In this document: in pieces, positions 19,535 through 29,425 of the stretch
How positions within the stretch are numbered: the stretch's first letter is position 1
Layout: each line of letters starts with the position of its first letter
Assembly: GCA_049487715.1 (NCBI GenBank)
Contig: CP150547.1
Span: forward strand, 1,178,001-1,242,000
DNA: 64,000 nucleotides
Origin: Pycnococcus provasolii
Taxonomy: Eukaryota > Chlorophyta > Pseudoscourfieldiophyceae > Pseudoscourfieldiales
Direction: 5' to 3'
The notes under the pieces: model-generated
What the model was told of the DNA's origin: nothing
What the model saw: only the letters and a program-made list of their open reading frames with translations
The model's database searches: none
Made by a program: the position numbers and the translations under genes

Positions 19535-20203
19535 ATGTCAGGAGTGATGATGAAACATCGCACGTGTTCGTCGTCGTCGCGCCCACGTGTGTTACTGCGG
19601 TGCCAAATGACCCACACGCCTGTGAGCTCCTTGATACGAGGCCGGCCTCAAACACGTGCCGAGCACCTTGTTGGTGGTGACCACAACAACTCTCATGCGG
19701 CGAAGAAAGGCTGCCGATATGGGCGGCGTCTATCCATAGCGGGGATCGCTCTGACGCAAGGCTTGAGACTCGTGGCGTCGCCGCCGGCGTGTGCGACGAG
19801 CGGGGTGGATGAGGTTAGCGCTATACGCAGTGTGCTGCTCGTTCGCGACACGCTGGAACGTGATGACGCGGTGTTGTCTGAGCTCACCGAGATCTTGCGA
19901 GTCGCTCTTCCGGCCGTCGCGAGCTTGGCTGTCGAACTTCGAAACGCTCAGCGCCGGAGTCCGCTGGAGTTTCTCGCGACGGGCGCGTTCGGCTTGCTTG
20001 ATCGTCAAATGGACGGTGCGAGTGAAAACAACACGCCAAATAGGCAAGTCTCTATTGCCGACTTGGAGTACCTCGAGTCGTTGGAGGCTATCACGCAGCA
20101 AGCTATTGACGCGTGCGCCGCCGACGACGCAACGCGCTGCAAAACATCCATTGACACCATTCTCGACGAATTGCCAAGAAGCGTCTTGGATCGTTCAGTT
20201 TGA
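19535..20203 (+). CDS. Predicted thylakoid-lumen protein of unknown function
   Basis: 222 residues from the ATG at 19535; the frame is open further upstream but lacks coding character there. The N terminus looks bipartite. First comes a Ser/Arg/Thr-rich transit region. Then comes twin-Arg RRLSIAGIALTQGLRLV followed by ASPPACA, which resembles a Tat-pathway lumen-targeting signal with a cleavage site near residue 87. The mature part (about 130 residues) is predicted helical: VRDTLERDDAVLSELTEILRVAL, then LEYLESLEAITQQAIDAC. This could be a small four-helix lumen protein of PsbQ-like size, but no motif proves that. CTATGGTAGG lies 121 bp upstream of the ATG. Confidence 0.5.
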   Translation: MSGVMMKHRTCSSSSRPRVLLRCQMTHTPVSSLIRGRPQTRAEHLVGGDHNNSHAAKKGCRYGRRLSIAGIALTQGLRLVASPPACATSGVDEVSAIRSVLLVRDTLERDDAVLSELTEILRVALPAVASLAVELRNAQRRSPLEFLATGAFGLLDRQMDGASENNTPNRQVSIADLEYLESLEAITQQAIDACAADDATRCKTSIDTILDELPRSVLDRSV

Positions 20204-20333
20204 TTGTGAATCTCAGACTTCTGTTACTTTTATTAGTCTACCATACTTTTGCATCGCCTCATCCTTCTCGGGCAGTCCACCTTTCACACCAAGCAATTCA
20301 CCGACCCAACAACTTTCAACTTTGTTGTGCTCT

Positions 20334-21236
20334 TTACGACTGTGGGATGATCACGCCGAAGCCACCACGGTCACGCTTGTAGCAGATGTGAATCTCGTTC
20401 GTGTCCACGTCACGGAAGGCGAAGAAGGCATGTCCCAAGTCCACCATCTGCTGGCACGCTTCCTCGAGCGCCATCGGCGGGATGTCGAAGTATTTCGTAC
20501 GCACAACCTCCGCGGGCAGAGAAACGTCGTTGCTCGAGCCGTTGAATGGCAGCGTCTCGTTGTCGATGAGCGTTTCATGGTCCAGCACCTCGCTGACGAC
20601 GAGTCGGCGACCTCCCACGGAGGCGGCGGTGACGTTGCCGTCTTCGTCGAGCAGCAAGCCCTCCTGCGGGTCGTCGAGAGCGTACCCCTCCTTTTTCATG
20701 TGCTTCTTCATAGTACCGCCGTGCAGGTCCATGTCCTCCTTGCGCTCCTTGATCTTGCGCAGCTTTCGCTCCACCGCCTCGCACGCGCCGTCGATCGCGG
20801 CGTAGAGGTTTGCGTCGTAGTTTATCCTCTCGCTTCGCACAAGCCCCCCAACGCTCTTTGCGAGGTGGACGTTTATTTCCGCCTTACGGTCCGGGCGTCC
20901 TCTGTTCTTCTTCGCCTCACGCGACGTGAGCTTGACGTCCACGTACCTGACGGCTTGCGGGAGGTGGCGCACGGCGTGCGCGATGCGGTCGCGAATGTGT
21001 TCCTGCACAGGGCTTGACGCGAGGTCCTTTCCCGCGACGATGTTCACGCGAACCTCTGCCTGCTGCGAAGCAGCGTCCCCGAGGGCACCACTGGCGTCGT
21101 CATTGAGGGCACCCTCAGGGGCATCGCTCTGGGATGCCTGCTGTGTGGCAGCTGATGCTGAGAGACTGAAAGGAGCCCGAGATGCGCGCGGACGGGGCAC
21201 GGAGCGCACAGGAGCGAATGAGCGAGCGGCGATCAT
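20334..21236 (-). CDS. PSRP1: Chloroplast ribosome hibernation factor (long HPF / PSRP1)
   Basis: 300 residues from the ATG at 21236. Order: Ser/Ala/Arg-rich transit-like region (MIAARSFAPVRSVPRPRASR), S30AE domain (VNIVAGKDL... AVRYVDVKLTSREAKKNRG... AEINVHLAKS), acidic linker, and C-terminal dimerisation domain (VRTKYFDIPPMALEEACQQM, then HAFFAFRDVDTNEIHICYKR, then GGFGVIIP). The C-terminal block is characteristic of long HPF and plant PSRP1. The protein sits in the mRNA/tRNA channel of the 70S chloroplast ribosome and promotes 100S dimers or dormancy under low light or stress. TAGACTATCGTGG lies about 100 bp upstream. Confidence 0.93.
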   Translation of the reverse strand: MIAARSFAPVRSVPRPRASRAPFSLSASAATQQASQSDAPEGALNDDASGALGDAASQQAEVRVNIVAGKDLASSPVQEHIRDRIAHAVRHLPQAVRYVDVKLTSREAKKNRGRPDRKAEINVHLAKSVGGLVRSERINYDANLYAAIDGACEAVERKLRKIKERKEDMDLHGGTMKKHMKKEGYALDDPQEGLLLDEDGNVTAASVGGRRLVVSEVLDHETLIDNETLPFNGSSNDVSLPAEVVRTKYFDIPPMALEEACQQMVDLGHAFFAFRDVDTNEIHICYKRDRGGFGVIIPQS

Positions 21237-21813
21237 ACTAACACACAAGCTAAAGTGAGAGAGAATGAAGAGGAGGGCCCAGGGCAGGGGCAGGGGGGGA
21301 GGTGACGCGGACGAAAAGAAACCCTTCAGCTTAGACTAGACTATCGTGGTTTGGTTTGCTTTGGTCGAGCGTTTTGGTCGAGCAGGGTCCCCCCCTTTTG
21401 GGTGGGAAAAGATTTTTCGACCCATTATCTACCCGGTAGTAGGGTACGATCAAAAACCTAACTGCCCGGGCGTTGATCTTTTGATCTGGGCAAACTTGAA
21501 ACTTCCTTGTTTCGTCGACGTCAACATGCCACGTCAGTCAGTCTCCCAAGTTTGTTTGGGGGTTAGTTCTACCTTTCGGGGTTACATATGTGACCTTTCG
21601 GGGTTCGCTTCTTGTCTTTTTTTGGGTATGTCGTCGTCTCTCCCTTTCTTAGTACTATGTACCCTTACTGGAGGCAAGCCAGGCTGTCTGGATCAGATCA
21701 GATATCACAGTATAGGTAGTGTTGCTGTTGTTGTTGTATAATAAATCATGGCAGTTGATATTTAATACACTTACTGATATGTATTTACAAAGAGACACAC
21801 CTATATGATGTGC
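21237..21813. other. Intergenic, no gene recognised
   Basis: 577 bp. It contains a G-rich stretch (21275-21300), CTATCGTGGT at 21341-21350 and an AT-rich half with a repeated TTTCGGGGTT word near 21575-21605. A 131-codon plus-strand open frame here has no recognisable motifs and unlikely composition. Confidence 0.55.
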
Positions 21814-23118
21814 TCACTCTTCTTCTTTCCTGCTCCACCAGGGCGCCTCCCGGCTGCGAAGGTGCAAGCCTTGCAGGGAGCACTCCTTTGCTCCCGGAGA
21901 TCCTTCCGCAAAGCGAAGCGAGTATGCGTGCAACCCGAGACGTGTCGGGCCGTCGGAACGTGCAAGGGCTCCACGACAATACAGCGTCTCGCCCACCAGC
22001 GGACATCCCACGTGACTGAGCTGTGCGCGGATCTGGTGCGTACGACCCGTCTCGAGCAGAATGTCCACCTCGAAATACGAGTTAAACTCGCGAACATCCT
22101 CCACCACCAAACTTGCTACAACCGCATCCGTGTCCGCGCTCTCGTCGTCGTACACTCTCATGCGCTGCGTCTCGCCCTTCGCGCGAGGCATCTGCTTCAT
22201 CCAATTAGTAAGCCGGCCCAATGGCGGCGCACGAACGGCTAGGGCGCGGTAACGTTTCTCCATCGTACCCATCACCCTCGCAAATGCGCCAGCCGCCTGA
22301 CCATTCTTCGCCAGAACGAGCACTCCCTCCGTTGGCTCGTCGAGACGATGGCACGGGAACAGCGCGTTCTCGGAGCCCGTGAGCGCGCCGTACACGTAAG
22401 AGAGATTCTCACACACGTTGTCGACTCGGCTAACCACCTGCACGCCACTCGGCTTATCCACGACGACGTAGCAGTCGTCTTCGTGTATGATGCGACGGCG
22501 GTACTCCGCCGCGTCGCGAGTGTGAGCAGCCGCGAACCGCTTCGGCGAGACGTGTATTCGCAGGTACGTGCCTGGCTCGAGCACCTCGTGGGGGTCGTAC
22601 ACGCGCCGCGTCTTGCTCGCTCGAACGGCGTCCTGTGCTGGCGGTGGCGGGTGAAGATGTCCTGTGACGGCATCATAGCTCGTCGGGGCAAAGGGCCGCG
22701 GTGCGACGCCTGGCGGAGGCGTCGGCGCGCGCATCGCGTGGTGCACCGCCCCCAATAGGAACAGCTGTCCCGCATGTTCGGGCGAGATTGCCGCGTGTCT
22801 CGCGACTTGGGCAGCAGCCGTTGCGCGTGCGTCGACGACCGCGTGCACGATGTCAGTTCCTGGCTGTGGTAAACAGTCGTCACTCTCGCCTTCGTCGTCG
22901 CGACCAACTCTGTCTCCTGTTTGTGCAAGGAACGTGGGTGGCCAGATTGGCGGAAACGGTCCGACTGCTGGGTCGCGAGTGCTAGCAGGCGATGTACCAG
23001 AAACACCACAAGGTTGGTGTTCCTGGCGCTTGCATCGTGACTGAGCTTGTCGTGCGTGGCGGCACGAGAGGCACCTGCGCGCGACGGAGAGGCAGTGCGC
23101 CGCCATGAGCACCGCCAT
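21814..23118 (-). CDS. RluA-family RNA pseudouridine synthase
   Basis: 434 residues from the ATG at 23118; the open frame upstream overlaps the neighbouring gene and was excluded. Isomerises uridine in rRNA or tRNA. Motifs: VYDPHEVLEPGTYLRIHV (S4-like), IIHEDDCYVVVDKPSGVQV, the catalytic Asp near 260 in CHRLDEPTEGVLVLAK, KRYRALAV, and LETGRTHQIRAQLSHVGCPLVGE with the usual RTHQIR. The arrangement with a GRLTNWMKQMPRA insert resembles plant pseudouridine synthase 6-type (organellar) enzymes. The 76-bp gap to the upstream gene suggests a compact head-to-tail arrangement. Confidence 0.9.
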   Translation of the reverse strand: MAVLMAAHCLSVARRCLSCRHARQAQSRCKRQEHQPCGVSGTSPASTRDPAVGPFPPIWPPTFLAQTGDRVGRDDEGESDDCLPQPGTDIVHAVVDARATAAAQVARHAAISPEHAGQLFLLGAVHHAMRAPTPPPGVAPRPFAPTSYDAVTGHLHPPPPAQDAVRASKTRRVYDPHEVLEPGTYLRIHVSPKRFAAAHTRDAAEYRRRIIHEDDCYVVVDKPSGVQVVSRVDNVCENLSYVYGALTGSENALFPCHRLDEPTEGVLVLAKNGQAAGAFARVMGTMEKRYRALAVRAPPLGRLTNWMKQMPRAKGETQRMRVYDDESADTDAVVASLVVEDVREFNSYFEVDILLETGRTHQIRAQLSHVGCPLVGETLYCRGALARSDGPTRLGLHAYSLRFAEGSPGAKECSLQGLHLRSREAPWWSRKEEE

Positions 23119-23194
23119 TCCTTCTCTCAGGGATGGGTGAGCGGAAAAAGGAAACCCAAACCCCGAACGAAATTTTCTGAACGTAAAAATACAG

Positions 23195-26100
23195 TTACAA
23201 ATTGTTAACAAAGCCACCGTCACCGTCTTCAGGAGGTCCGTCTTGCTCCTCCTCGCGCTTTCGCCGGCGTGTCTGCGTGATTCCACCTTGCGCCATGTAC
23301 TGCTCGTACTTCGTAAGGAGCCTATCATACGTTCCCGACATTCCAACCTCAGAACAGATTTCAGACAGCGCCGCGCCATGCTTCTCTACGATGTGAATCA
23401 CCAGAGGCTTGAGCTCCTCCCTGCGCGCGGTCTCAATCAGGTCGAACACCGCGCTCGTGAAGACGTTGTACCGGTGCCGCTGCCTTCGAAGCGCATCAAC
23501 GACGGAGTCGAGCAGCGCATTGTTCACGATGTACTTCAGGTAGTACGTCTCGCCGTGCGAGTCAGCATTCGACGCGCCGTCGCTGTCGTACCTCGCACCT
23601 CCGCTGACGACAACGCCGCCGACGCCGCCGAGCGCGCCTCCTAGCGCCGATCGAAATGGGTTTGCACCCTCGCCACCCACAAACAGACCTCCGTGCGCGA
23701 ACAGGCTGAGCGTCTCTCCGGCGCCGCCGCCAGCGGGTCCGAGCGTGCGTGCCGCCAGCCGGGCGGAGATGCAGCTCTTCAAAAAGCGCACCGCCGCCGC
23801 CTTCAGCGTTCCCTCGCGTCGCCTCAGCAGCATCAGCACCTTCTCGAGTGCGCTCGTGCGAACGACGTAGTACTTGATCCGGAACCCGTGCCTCATGACG
23901 CAGAAGCAGAGCAGCTCGACGATGCACAGAACGCTTTCCACGGCATACTCGTAGGTGAGCGCTGAAGGGAAGGACCCCGCGCCGTCGCGTGCAAACGTTT
24001 CGATGCGCGCCAAAAAATTGTCGCAGTGCTCTTCGCCGTAGAACATCTCCAGCAGCTCGCTCTTCTCCACGCCGCCGACGTCCATCATCGTCTCGGGGTC
24101 GAACAGAGTGCGAAGCGCCTCCAGCAGCTGCACCTTGCTGCTCGAGTCGGGCGCATTGCTGCGAGCGTCCGGCTCGCAGCCGAGCATTCGCGTCACCAGA
24201 GCGGAAAGCAGAAGGCTGCCCTCCTCCTGCTTCTTCTCCACAATGTTCCGTCGAACGAGCGCCGGGTCATGGTTCAGCATGGTGAGTAGGATATCCACGC
24301 CACGCGTAAGAGCCTCGCCGGAGGTATCGGCATCCGACGCAGCACGACTTGGCGAGGCTACCGCCTTTTCCCTAGCATCGCCGCATCCGATGCAACCCGC
24401 GAGCACCGCGAAGATTCCCTCGCGCGCAAGCGACGCGTACAGATCCGCCCGCTGATTGTGCTGAAGGTGGCGCGCCATGCTGCACAGCTCGGAGAGGAAG
24501 CGAAGCAGGCACGCCGCCTCTTTAGCGCTCGCAGGCTTAGGCGGCAAGCTTTGCATCGACGGAGGTGGAGACGACGTCGCCTCCGGTCCGCCGAGCAGCT
24601 CCACCGCCATCTTTAGCGCGTACATGAGCCCCTGAACGAAGTGCGGTTCCTTCTGCAGGCTTGTGACCACCTCAACGTTCCGAAAGAGAAGCAGCGATGC
24701 GAGGGTGCTGTACGTGGCGTCATCGAGGCACCGCGCGAGCACGACATCCTTCAGGTAGACGATACGCTGCGTGTGCCTAATCTTCGTGCAAATCTCCTCG
24801 GGAACGAGCGGTGCTAAGCACGGCGGCGTATCCCAGACCAGCGTTCCTACCGGGCGCTGGTTGGTGCCACTGCCAAGCTCCACCTGCCAACGGTAGCTTG
24901 TCAGCGGCTCGAAGGGAGGAGGAGGAGGAGGAGGAGGAGGAGGAGGAGGAGAATTGTTGTTGTTGTTGTTATTCTCCTGGTTTTGTGTACCATCCACTGC
25001 CGCTTCGACATCGGCTGTCGCGGGAGTTGTTGTTGTTGTTGTGTTATTGTTGTCGTCTAATGGGACCGTGTCTGTCGTGGTTGCGTCAGCATCATCATTC
25101 ATTGGCGTTGTTGTTGTTGTTGTTGTTGTTGTTGTTGATGCTTCTGCTGCCGCTGCGTCGGCGTCGGCGTCGGCGGTGGTACGAGCAGTTGTTATTCCTG
25201 CCGTCGTCATTTCTTCCGTGGCTGTGACAGCGGCGGGCTGCTCTTCATCATTGTTGTTATCGTTGTCACCCTCCGAGGCTGTCGGTGTTGTATCCATCTG
25301 CATGTTCGTGGTGGTGATGGTGGTGGTGGTAGTGGAGGTAGTGGTGGTGACAGCAGCTGCAATCTCATGGTCTGTCGTCATGGGATTGCCAAGCGGTGCC
25401 GCGTCATGCATGGCGGTTGCATCCGGATCGTACTCGAGTGCGGAGAATACATCGTATGCCACCTCCTCTTCCATCATCGCGTCGACCAGATTGGGTTCGT
25501 TCATAAAAATTAGCGAAGTCACCACGGAAACGCAAAGCTGAACACCCTCCCCGTCGCGCCCCGCCTCGCAAGTCTTGAATAAGGCGAGAAGCTTCGGCAG
25601 GAAGCCAGGACGACGCAATGCGGATTGCGAGCATTGTTCACGCTGCCAGTTGGTTCCTTCCTGGCACATGGATGCGATGAGATGCACGTTCTCTCGAGTC
25701 GGCGGCGAAGGTAGCTCGCACGGAGGCACATTTTGCACGTGAGGGTAACCCATTGCAGCTCGCAGTGGCAAAAAGTCGTTCGGATGAGCATCCACGTACT
25801 GAATTTCCATGGAGGAAGATGGTCGCGGCGAGTCGTTGGTATTGTACAGGTGATCAGCAAAGTGCGCCCCGTTCGTTGCAATGTGAAACGTGTGGTGGTG
25901 GTGGTGATGGTGGTGGTGGTGGTGGTGAGGCGGCTGCTGTTGTTGTTGTTGTTGTTGCTGCTGCTGCTCCGCATCACCGTGTGGCTGATGCGGATGCGAG
26001 TTGTGATGATTGTCGAGATGTTCGTAGTTATCCTGCGGATGGAGGAGTGCCGCTGCAGCGGCAGCCTCCTCCTCATCGTCGTCGATCTCAGCAGCCTGTT

Positions 26101-27220
26101 GTTGTTGTTGTTGTTGCTGTTGCTGATGTCTCGCTTGGAACTGTGGAGGCTGCTGCTGCTGCTGTTGTTGTTGCTGCTGCTGCTCGTCAGGTCTAGCAGG
26201 CTGATGCTGCAGTGCATTGAACTGTCTGTCGTTCGTTGTGCCGCCGCCGCCACCGCCGCCGCCGCCGCCACTTGCCGCATCGGCTGCACGTCGCTGGTGG
26301 TAGTGCTGCGCCTTGGAAATGTACTCGTGCACCCACTCGCAACCCTCCATCTCGGCAAACGAAAGTGCCACCTCCGTCTGCTGCTCCGCGTCGTTCCACG
26401 TTAAGATGGTGGGTGCCTGCTTATGGTACGAGATTTCCGCATCCACACGGTGCACGAGAATTGTGCTAGCGCTGTCATCTTCTCTGAGCACGACGAGACA
26501 CGCGCTGTTGAGGTGCTCGACAAACTCCATGGATACTTGGCCTGTTCCGAGGTCACGCCAAGCACCCATCTCGTCGAGAATGTACACTTTGACTCGGTGC
26601 AGAGGGTTGGCGTCGTGTGCAGCTGCTGCCGCGGCTGTTGCTGCTGCCGCGTTAGCGTTGTTGAGTTGTGCTGAGTGTTCTGCGGCAGCAGCAGCTGTCC
26701 AAAAGCCATCCTGCTGGTCCTCTTCTGGTGGTTTTGCGCCGGCTGCAGCAGTAGTAGTAGTAGGAGCGGAGTCGGAGGAGGTGGTGATGGGTGCTGCTGC
26801 TGCTGCTGCTGCTGCTACTGGTGCGGAGCTGTTGTCGGGAGCCTGCGCGACATTTTCTTCCAGGTGCGCTTCTGACGACGACGGTGCTGACGACGAGGGC
26901 AATTCCCCAACTGGGACCGCCATCGAGTGGTGGGTGGCTTGGATGGCAGCAGCAGCAGCAGCAGCAGGAGCAGGTGCTGACGAGGGCGCAGCAGCCGCAG
27001 TGAGTAGTGAAGCAGCAGCCGTGGTGTGATGCGCCACCAAAGACGGAGCGGCTGATGTTGCTGCTACTGCCAGGCAGTGAGCGTGAGCGTTTGCATTAGG
27101 CGGAGCAGGCGCGGTGGTTGTTTTATTGTTGCTGATAGAGGCCAGGTTCGAAGGAGGCGAGGAGGACGGCTTGGAAGGCTGCTCCATTTCCATGACCGGG
27201 CTCGAGGAGGCAGGCTCCAT
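23195..27220 (-). CDS. PPP4R3: PP4 regulatory subunit 3 (SMEK/Psy2), with long homopeptide inserts
   Basis: 1,341 residues from the ATG at 27220. Targeting subunit of protein phosphatase 4 (DNA-damage response, meiosis, miRNA factor HYL1 in plants). EVH1-like domain near 205-305: HRVKVYILDEMGAW, LGTGQVS, YHKQAPTILTW, LSFAEMEGCEWV. The SMK-1 armadillo domain begins near 500 and continues after a spacer: IRHTQRIVYLKDVVLARCLDD, LLLFRNVEVVTSL, and a C-terminal YNVFTSAVFDLIE. Between and inside these are long tracts of Gln, His (12), Asn, Thr, Ala and Pro (10), encoded by trinucleotide repeats, making the protein longer than the usual 800-900 residues. C terminus KRKREEEQDGPPEDGDGG. Confidence 0.9.
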   Translation of the reverse strand: MEPASSSPVMEMEQPSKPSSSPPSNLASISNNKTTTAPAPPNANAHAHCLAVAATSAAPSLVAHHTTAAASLLTAAAAPSSAPAPAAAAAAAIQATHHSMAVPVGELPSSSAPSSSEAHLEENVAQAPDNSSAPVAAAAAAAAPITTSSDSAPTTTTAAAGAKPPEEDQQDGFWTAAAAAEHSAQLNNANAAAATAAAAAAHDANPLHRVKVYILDEMGAWRDLGTGQVSMEFVEHLNSACLVVLREDDSASTILVHRVDAEISYHKQAPTILTWNDAEQQTEVALSFAEMEGCEWVHEYISKAQHYHQRRAADAASGGGGGGGGGGTTNDRQFNALQHQPARPDEQQQQQQQQQQQPPQFQARHQQQQQQQQQQAAEIDDDEEEAAAAAALLHPQDNYEHLDNHHNSHPHQPHGDAEQQQQQQQQQQQPPHHHHHHHHHHHHTFHIATNGAHFADHLYNTNDSPRPSSSMEIQYVDAHPNDFLPLRAAMGYPHVQNVPPCELPSPPTRENVHLIASMCQEGTNWQREQCSQSALRRPGFLPKLLALFKTCEAGRDGEGVQLCVSVVTSLIFMNEPNLVDAMMEEEVAYDVFSALEYDPDATAMHDAAPLGNPMTTDHEIAAAVTTTTSTTTTTITTTNMQMDTTPTASEGDNDNNNDEEQPAAVTATEEMTTAGITTARTTADADADAAAAEASTTTTTTTTTTPMNDDADATTTDTVPLDDNNNTTTTTTPATADVEAAVDGTQNQENNNNNNNSPPPPPPPPPPPPFEPLTSYRWQVELGSGTNQRPVGTLVWDTPPCLAPLVPEEICTKIRHTQRIVYLKDVVLARCLDDATYSTLASLLLFRNVEVVTSLQKEPHFVQGLMYALKMAVELLGGPEATSSPPPSMQSLPPKPASAKEAACLLRFLSELCSMARHLQHNQRADLYASLAREGIFAVLAGCIGCGDAREKAVASPSRAASDADTSGEALTRGVDILLTMLNHDPALVRRNIVEKKQEEGSLLLSALVTRMLGCEPDARSNAPDSSSKVQLLEALRTLFDPETMMDVGGVEKSELLEMFYGEEHCDNFLARIETFARDGAGSFPSALTYEYAVESVLCIVELLCFCVMRHGFRIKYYVVRTSALEKVLMLLRRREGTLKAAAVRFLKSCISARLAARTLGPAGGGAGETLSLFAHGGLFVGGEGANPFRSALGGALGGVGGVVVSGGARYDSDGASNADSHGETYYLKYIVNNALLDSVVDALRRQRHRYNVFTSAVFDLIETARREELKPLVIHIVEKHGAALSEICSEVGMSGTYDRLLTKYEQYMAQGGITQTRRRKREEEQDGPPEDGDGGFVNNL
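24915..26290. repeat. Cluster of coding trinucleotide repeats
   Basis: (GGA)n near 24918-24951, (TTG)n at several places from 24955 to 25140, (GTG)n near 25895-25930, (TTG/CTG)n near 25935-25970 and 26098-26190, and (CCG)n near 26240-26275. They are read on the minus strand as Pro, Asn/Thr, His, Gln and Gly tracts of PP4R3. All are multiples of three. Confidence 0.9.
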
Positions 27221-28158
27221 GGGAGGGGTCTGCTTGAGGAAACGCAGAGCAAAAGGGGGGAGGGGGAACTGGGGAAGGAGAGAAAAGGACAGGAAAAAGG
27301 GGGCCCCTTGACCCCTTCCCTTGGTGATTGCTTGTACTGTATCGGGCGGCAATCTCCATTTAGGTTTATACTTTATCATCTTCCATTCCCGAGCACTCGA
27401 GCAGGTTCCCGAGTTGGGGTTTCAAACACAGGCTGACAGGGTTTGAAGGGAGGGGTTTGAAGTTACGATAGGGGTTTGAAGTAGAAACACCTAACCTTAC
27501 CTTTAGCAGAAACCCCAACTACTCGAGAATCCAAAACCCCTATTGGTGTTTTTTGATTTCCAACCGCCAGGCTAATAACCCCCACCTGAGGACAGCCGCA
27601 CACTTCTGTCATCCGCGTGAAAAAAATCCAACACGCTTTGGGAAAAGATTTTCTCGCAAGATCCGCATTGAAGGAGAACCCTTCAATCAATCACGGAACG
27701 GTGAACGGAACTTCCCCACCTAACCTTAGGCGGAAGCAATGGGGGGAAGGCCAATGCAGCAGGTTCGGAAATAATTCCAGGGGCAATTGGTTCGGCATCC
27801 TTGATCGAAATAGGCTCTTCTCCTGCTCCTTCTCCATCTCCCCCCCCAATTATTGGTCCCAATTGTTCCCCTGTTCTCTCGCCGAATCTCTTTCTTTCTC
27901 TCTTAGTTTCTTTGCATGCATTGGGTTAGTTTGCCGCGGGAATCTAGAGGGTCCCACCTGGACTGGACCTGACTGGTCCCCCCCTTCCCCTTCCCTTCCC
28001 TTCCTCCGTTTGCCGCGGTCTCGCTCCCTCCTACGAGTCACGTCATGCACGACATCCCATCCCTCTCCCTCTCCCTCTCCCATTTCCCTTTTCTTTCCTT
28101 TCCTTTTGTGTTTGCGAATCATTCTTCTTCTTGTTGATACTTTATACCTTTAGGAGGA
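27221..28158. other. Intergenic promoter region, no gene recognised
   Basis: 938 bp between divergent PP4R3 and Nudix genes. It contains three copies of GGGGTTTGAAG within 27444-27481, two copies of ACCTAACCTTA (near 27489 and 27718), ACGATAGGGG near 27464 and a C/T-rich stretch with TTCCCTTCCCTT (27980-28100). Mostly pyrimidine-rich toward the Nudix start. No RNA gene recognised. Confidence 0.55.
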
Positions 28159-29094
28159 ATGAATACACACCCTCGTACTCCCTCGTTTACATTGTCGTCT
28201 AAGGCTCCCTTTGGTCCTCGCCCTTCCTTGGGGCGTCTCAGAGACGTCTCCGTGCAAGTCGCGCAGCTGCCGCGAACAACATATAAAGGAGTGGGGGGAG
28301 GATACAGAGGAAACAACAACCATGCCAAAGAACAACACGCAGACGACGCGTTCTACGGCGACGACGCAGGCTCGCACCCCGCACTCGCGGGGTGGAAGTA
28401 CTTCGAGATGCTCAGAAGGTACACGCCGCCCGCGGCTGAGACGGCGGAACGAAGGAGAGTGCCCACGGCGGTGCGCGACGCGCCGCACAACAACGTCGTA
28501 ACGCTCCCCACCGCGGCAAAACCGAGGCACCACAAGCTGTACCGCCTCAACATCGGAATATGCCTGTGCAACGAGTACAACGAGGTGTTCGTCGCGAGGC
28601 GCAGCGACGACGGCGCGAGCTGGCAGATGCCGCAGGGTGGTATCCGCCTCGGGGAAAGTCCGCTGGATGCGTGCATACGCGAGCTCACGGAAGAGACGGG
28701 GCTTCGGGGCGAGCACGTCGAGTTCGTGCAGGAGTCGAGGCGCTGGCTTCGCTACTGCCACGACTTCTCGTGCCACGACGACCTGACTGGAAAGTTCACA
28801 GACTTTGACGGCCAAAGCCAGCGCTGGTTTCTCTTCCGCCTTCGTCCTGGCGCCGAGGCGAGCATCGACCTCGAGGCGGAGTGGAAACGCACGGGAGGGC
28901 TCGAGGCACCCGAGTTCACCGAGTGGCGCTGGATGGATCTGAGCAACATTCCCGACCAAGTGCCGCCATTCAAGCGAAGCGTGTATCGCCGTGTCGCGGA
29001 CGAGTTTGGGCTCACGTTCTCGCTGATGTCGATCGACATGGACGACGACACGTGGCTGGAGAAGGAGCGCCGGAGCGCGAGGAGTAGCAAGTAG
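28159..29094 (+). CDS. Nudix hydrolase, RppH/Ap4A-hydrolase type
   Basis: 311 residues. A perfect Nudix box at about 160-182, G-x5-E-x7-RELTEETGL, preceded by WQMPQGGI. That preceding motif marks the asymmetric Ap4A hydrolase / RNA pyrophosphohydrolase branch found in plants (NUDT25/26/27) and bacteria (RppH). It hydrolyses dinucleoside polyphosphates or 5'-triphosphate RNA ends. YRLNIGICLCNEYNEVFVARR opens the domain, and WRWMDLSNIPDQVPPFKRSVY closes it. About 120 N-terminal residues precede the domain and are rich in Ser/Arg/Pro, consistent with an organelle transit sequence plus spacer. Single exon. Confidence 0.9.
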   Translation: MNTHPRTPSFTLSSKAPFGPRPSLGRLRDVSVQVAQLPRTTYKGVGGGYRGNNNHAKEQHADDAFYGDDAGSHPALAGWKYFEMLRRYTPPAAETAERRRVPTAVRDAPHNNVVTLPTAAKPRHHKLYRLNIGICLCNEYNEVFVARRSDDGASWQMPQGGIRLGESPLDACIRELTEETGLRGEHVEFVQESRRWLRYCHDFSCHDDLTGKFTDFDGQSQRWFLFRLRPGAEASIDLEAEWKRTGGLEAPEFTEWRWMDLSNIPDQVPPFKRSVYRRVADEFGLTFSLMSIDMDDDTWLEKERRSARSSK

Positions 29095-29425
29095 ACGAAG
29101 ACAAAAAACGGGTAGAGTAGAAAGTCTACATACAAAATCAGAAGAAAGACCACGACACGAGTAACACACCTTCAACACCATTCTTTTTTTTTCCAAACAT
29201 ACATCGCCAAACAGGAAAAAAAGGTAAGAAACCAAAGCGCGTCAAAAATCCGGGCAGTAACCCTAGTTTGGTTGGTTACTTCCTTAGAAACCCTAACAAC
29301 AATTGCCCCCCACACCAACTCCCGAGTAAACGTTTTGGTATTGGGTTTCTCCCCTTCCCCTTCGGCCCTTCCCAACTCCCCCCCGCGGACCCCCCACAAA
29401 AGTGCGATCCCCACCACACCACACC

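Noticed and set aside
21346-21741. 131-codon plus-strand ORF
   Set aside because: AT-rich intergenic sequence, no motifs, amino-acid composition unlike neighbours.
23119-23379. Longer RluA-type protein starting inside the PP4R3 gene
   Set aside because: That part overlaps PP4R3 coding sequence in another frame and lacks pseudouridine-synthase character.
24811-25541. Plus-strand Leu/Val/Cys-rich ORFs opposite PP4R3
   Set aside because: Antisense readings of trinucleotide repeats.
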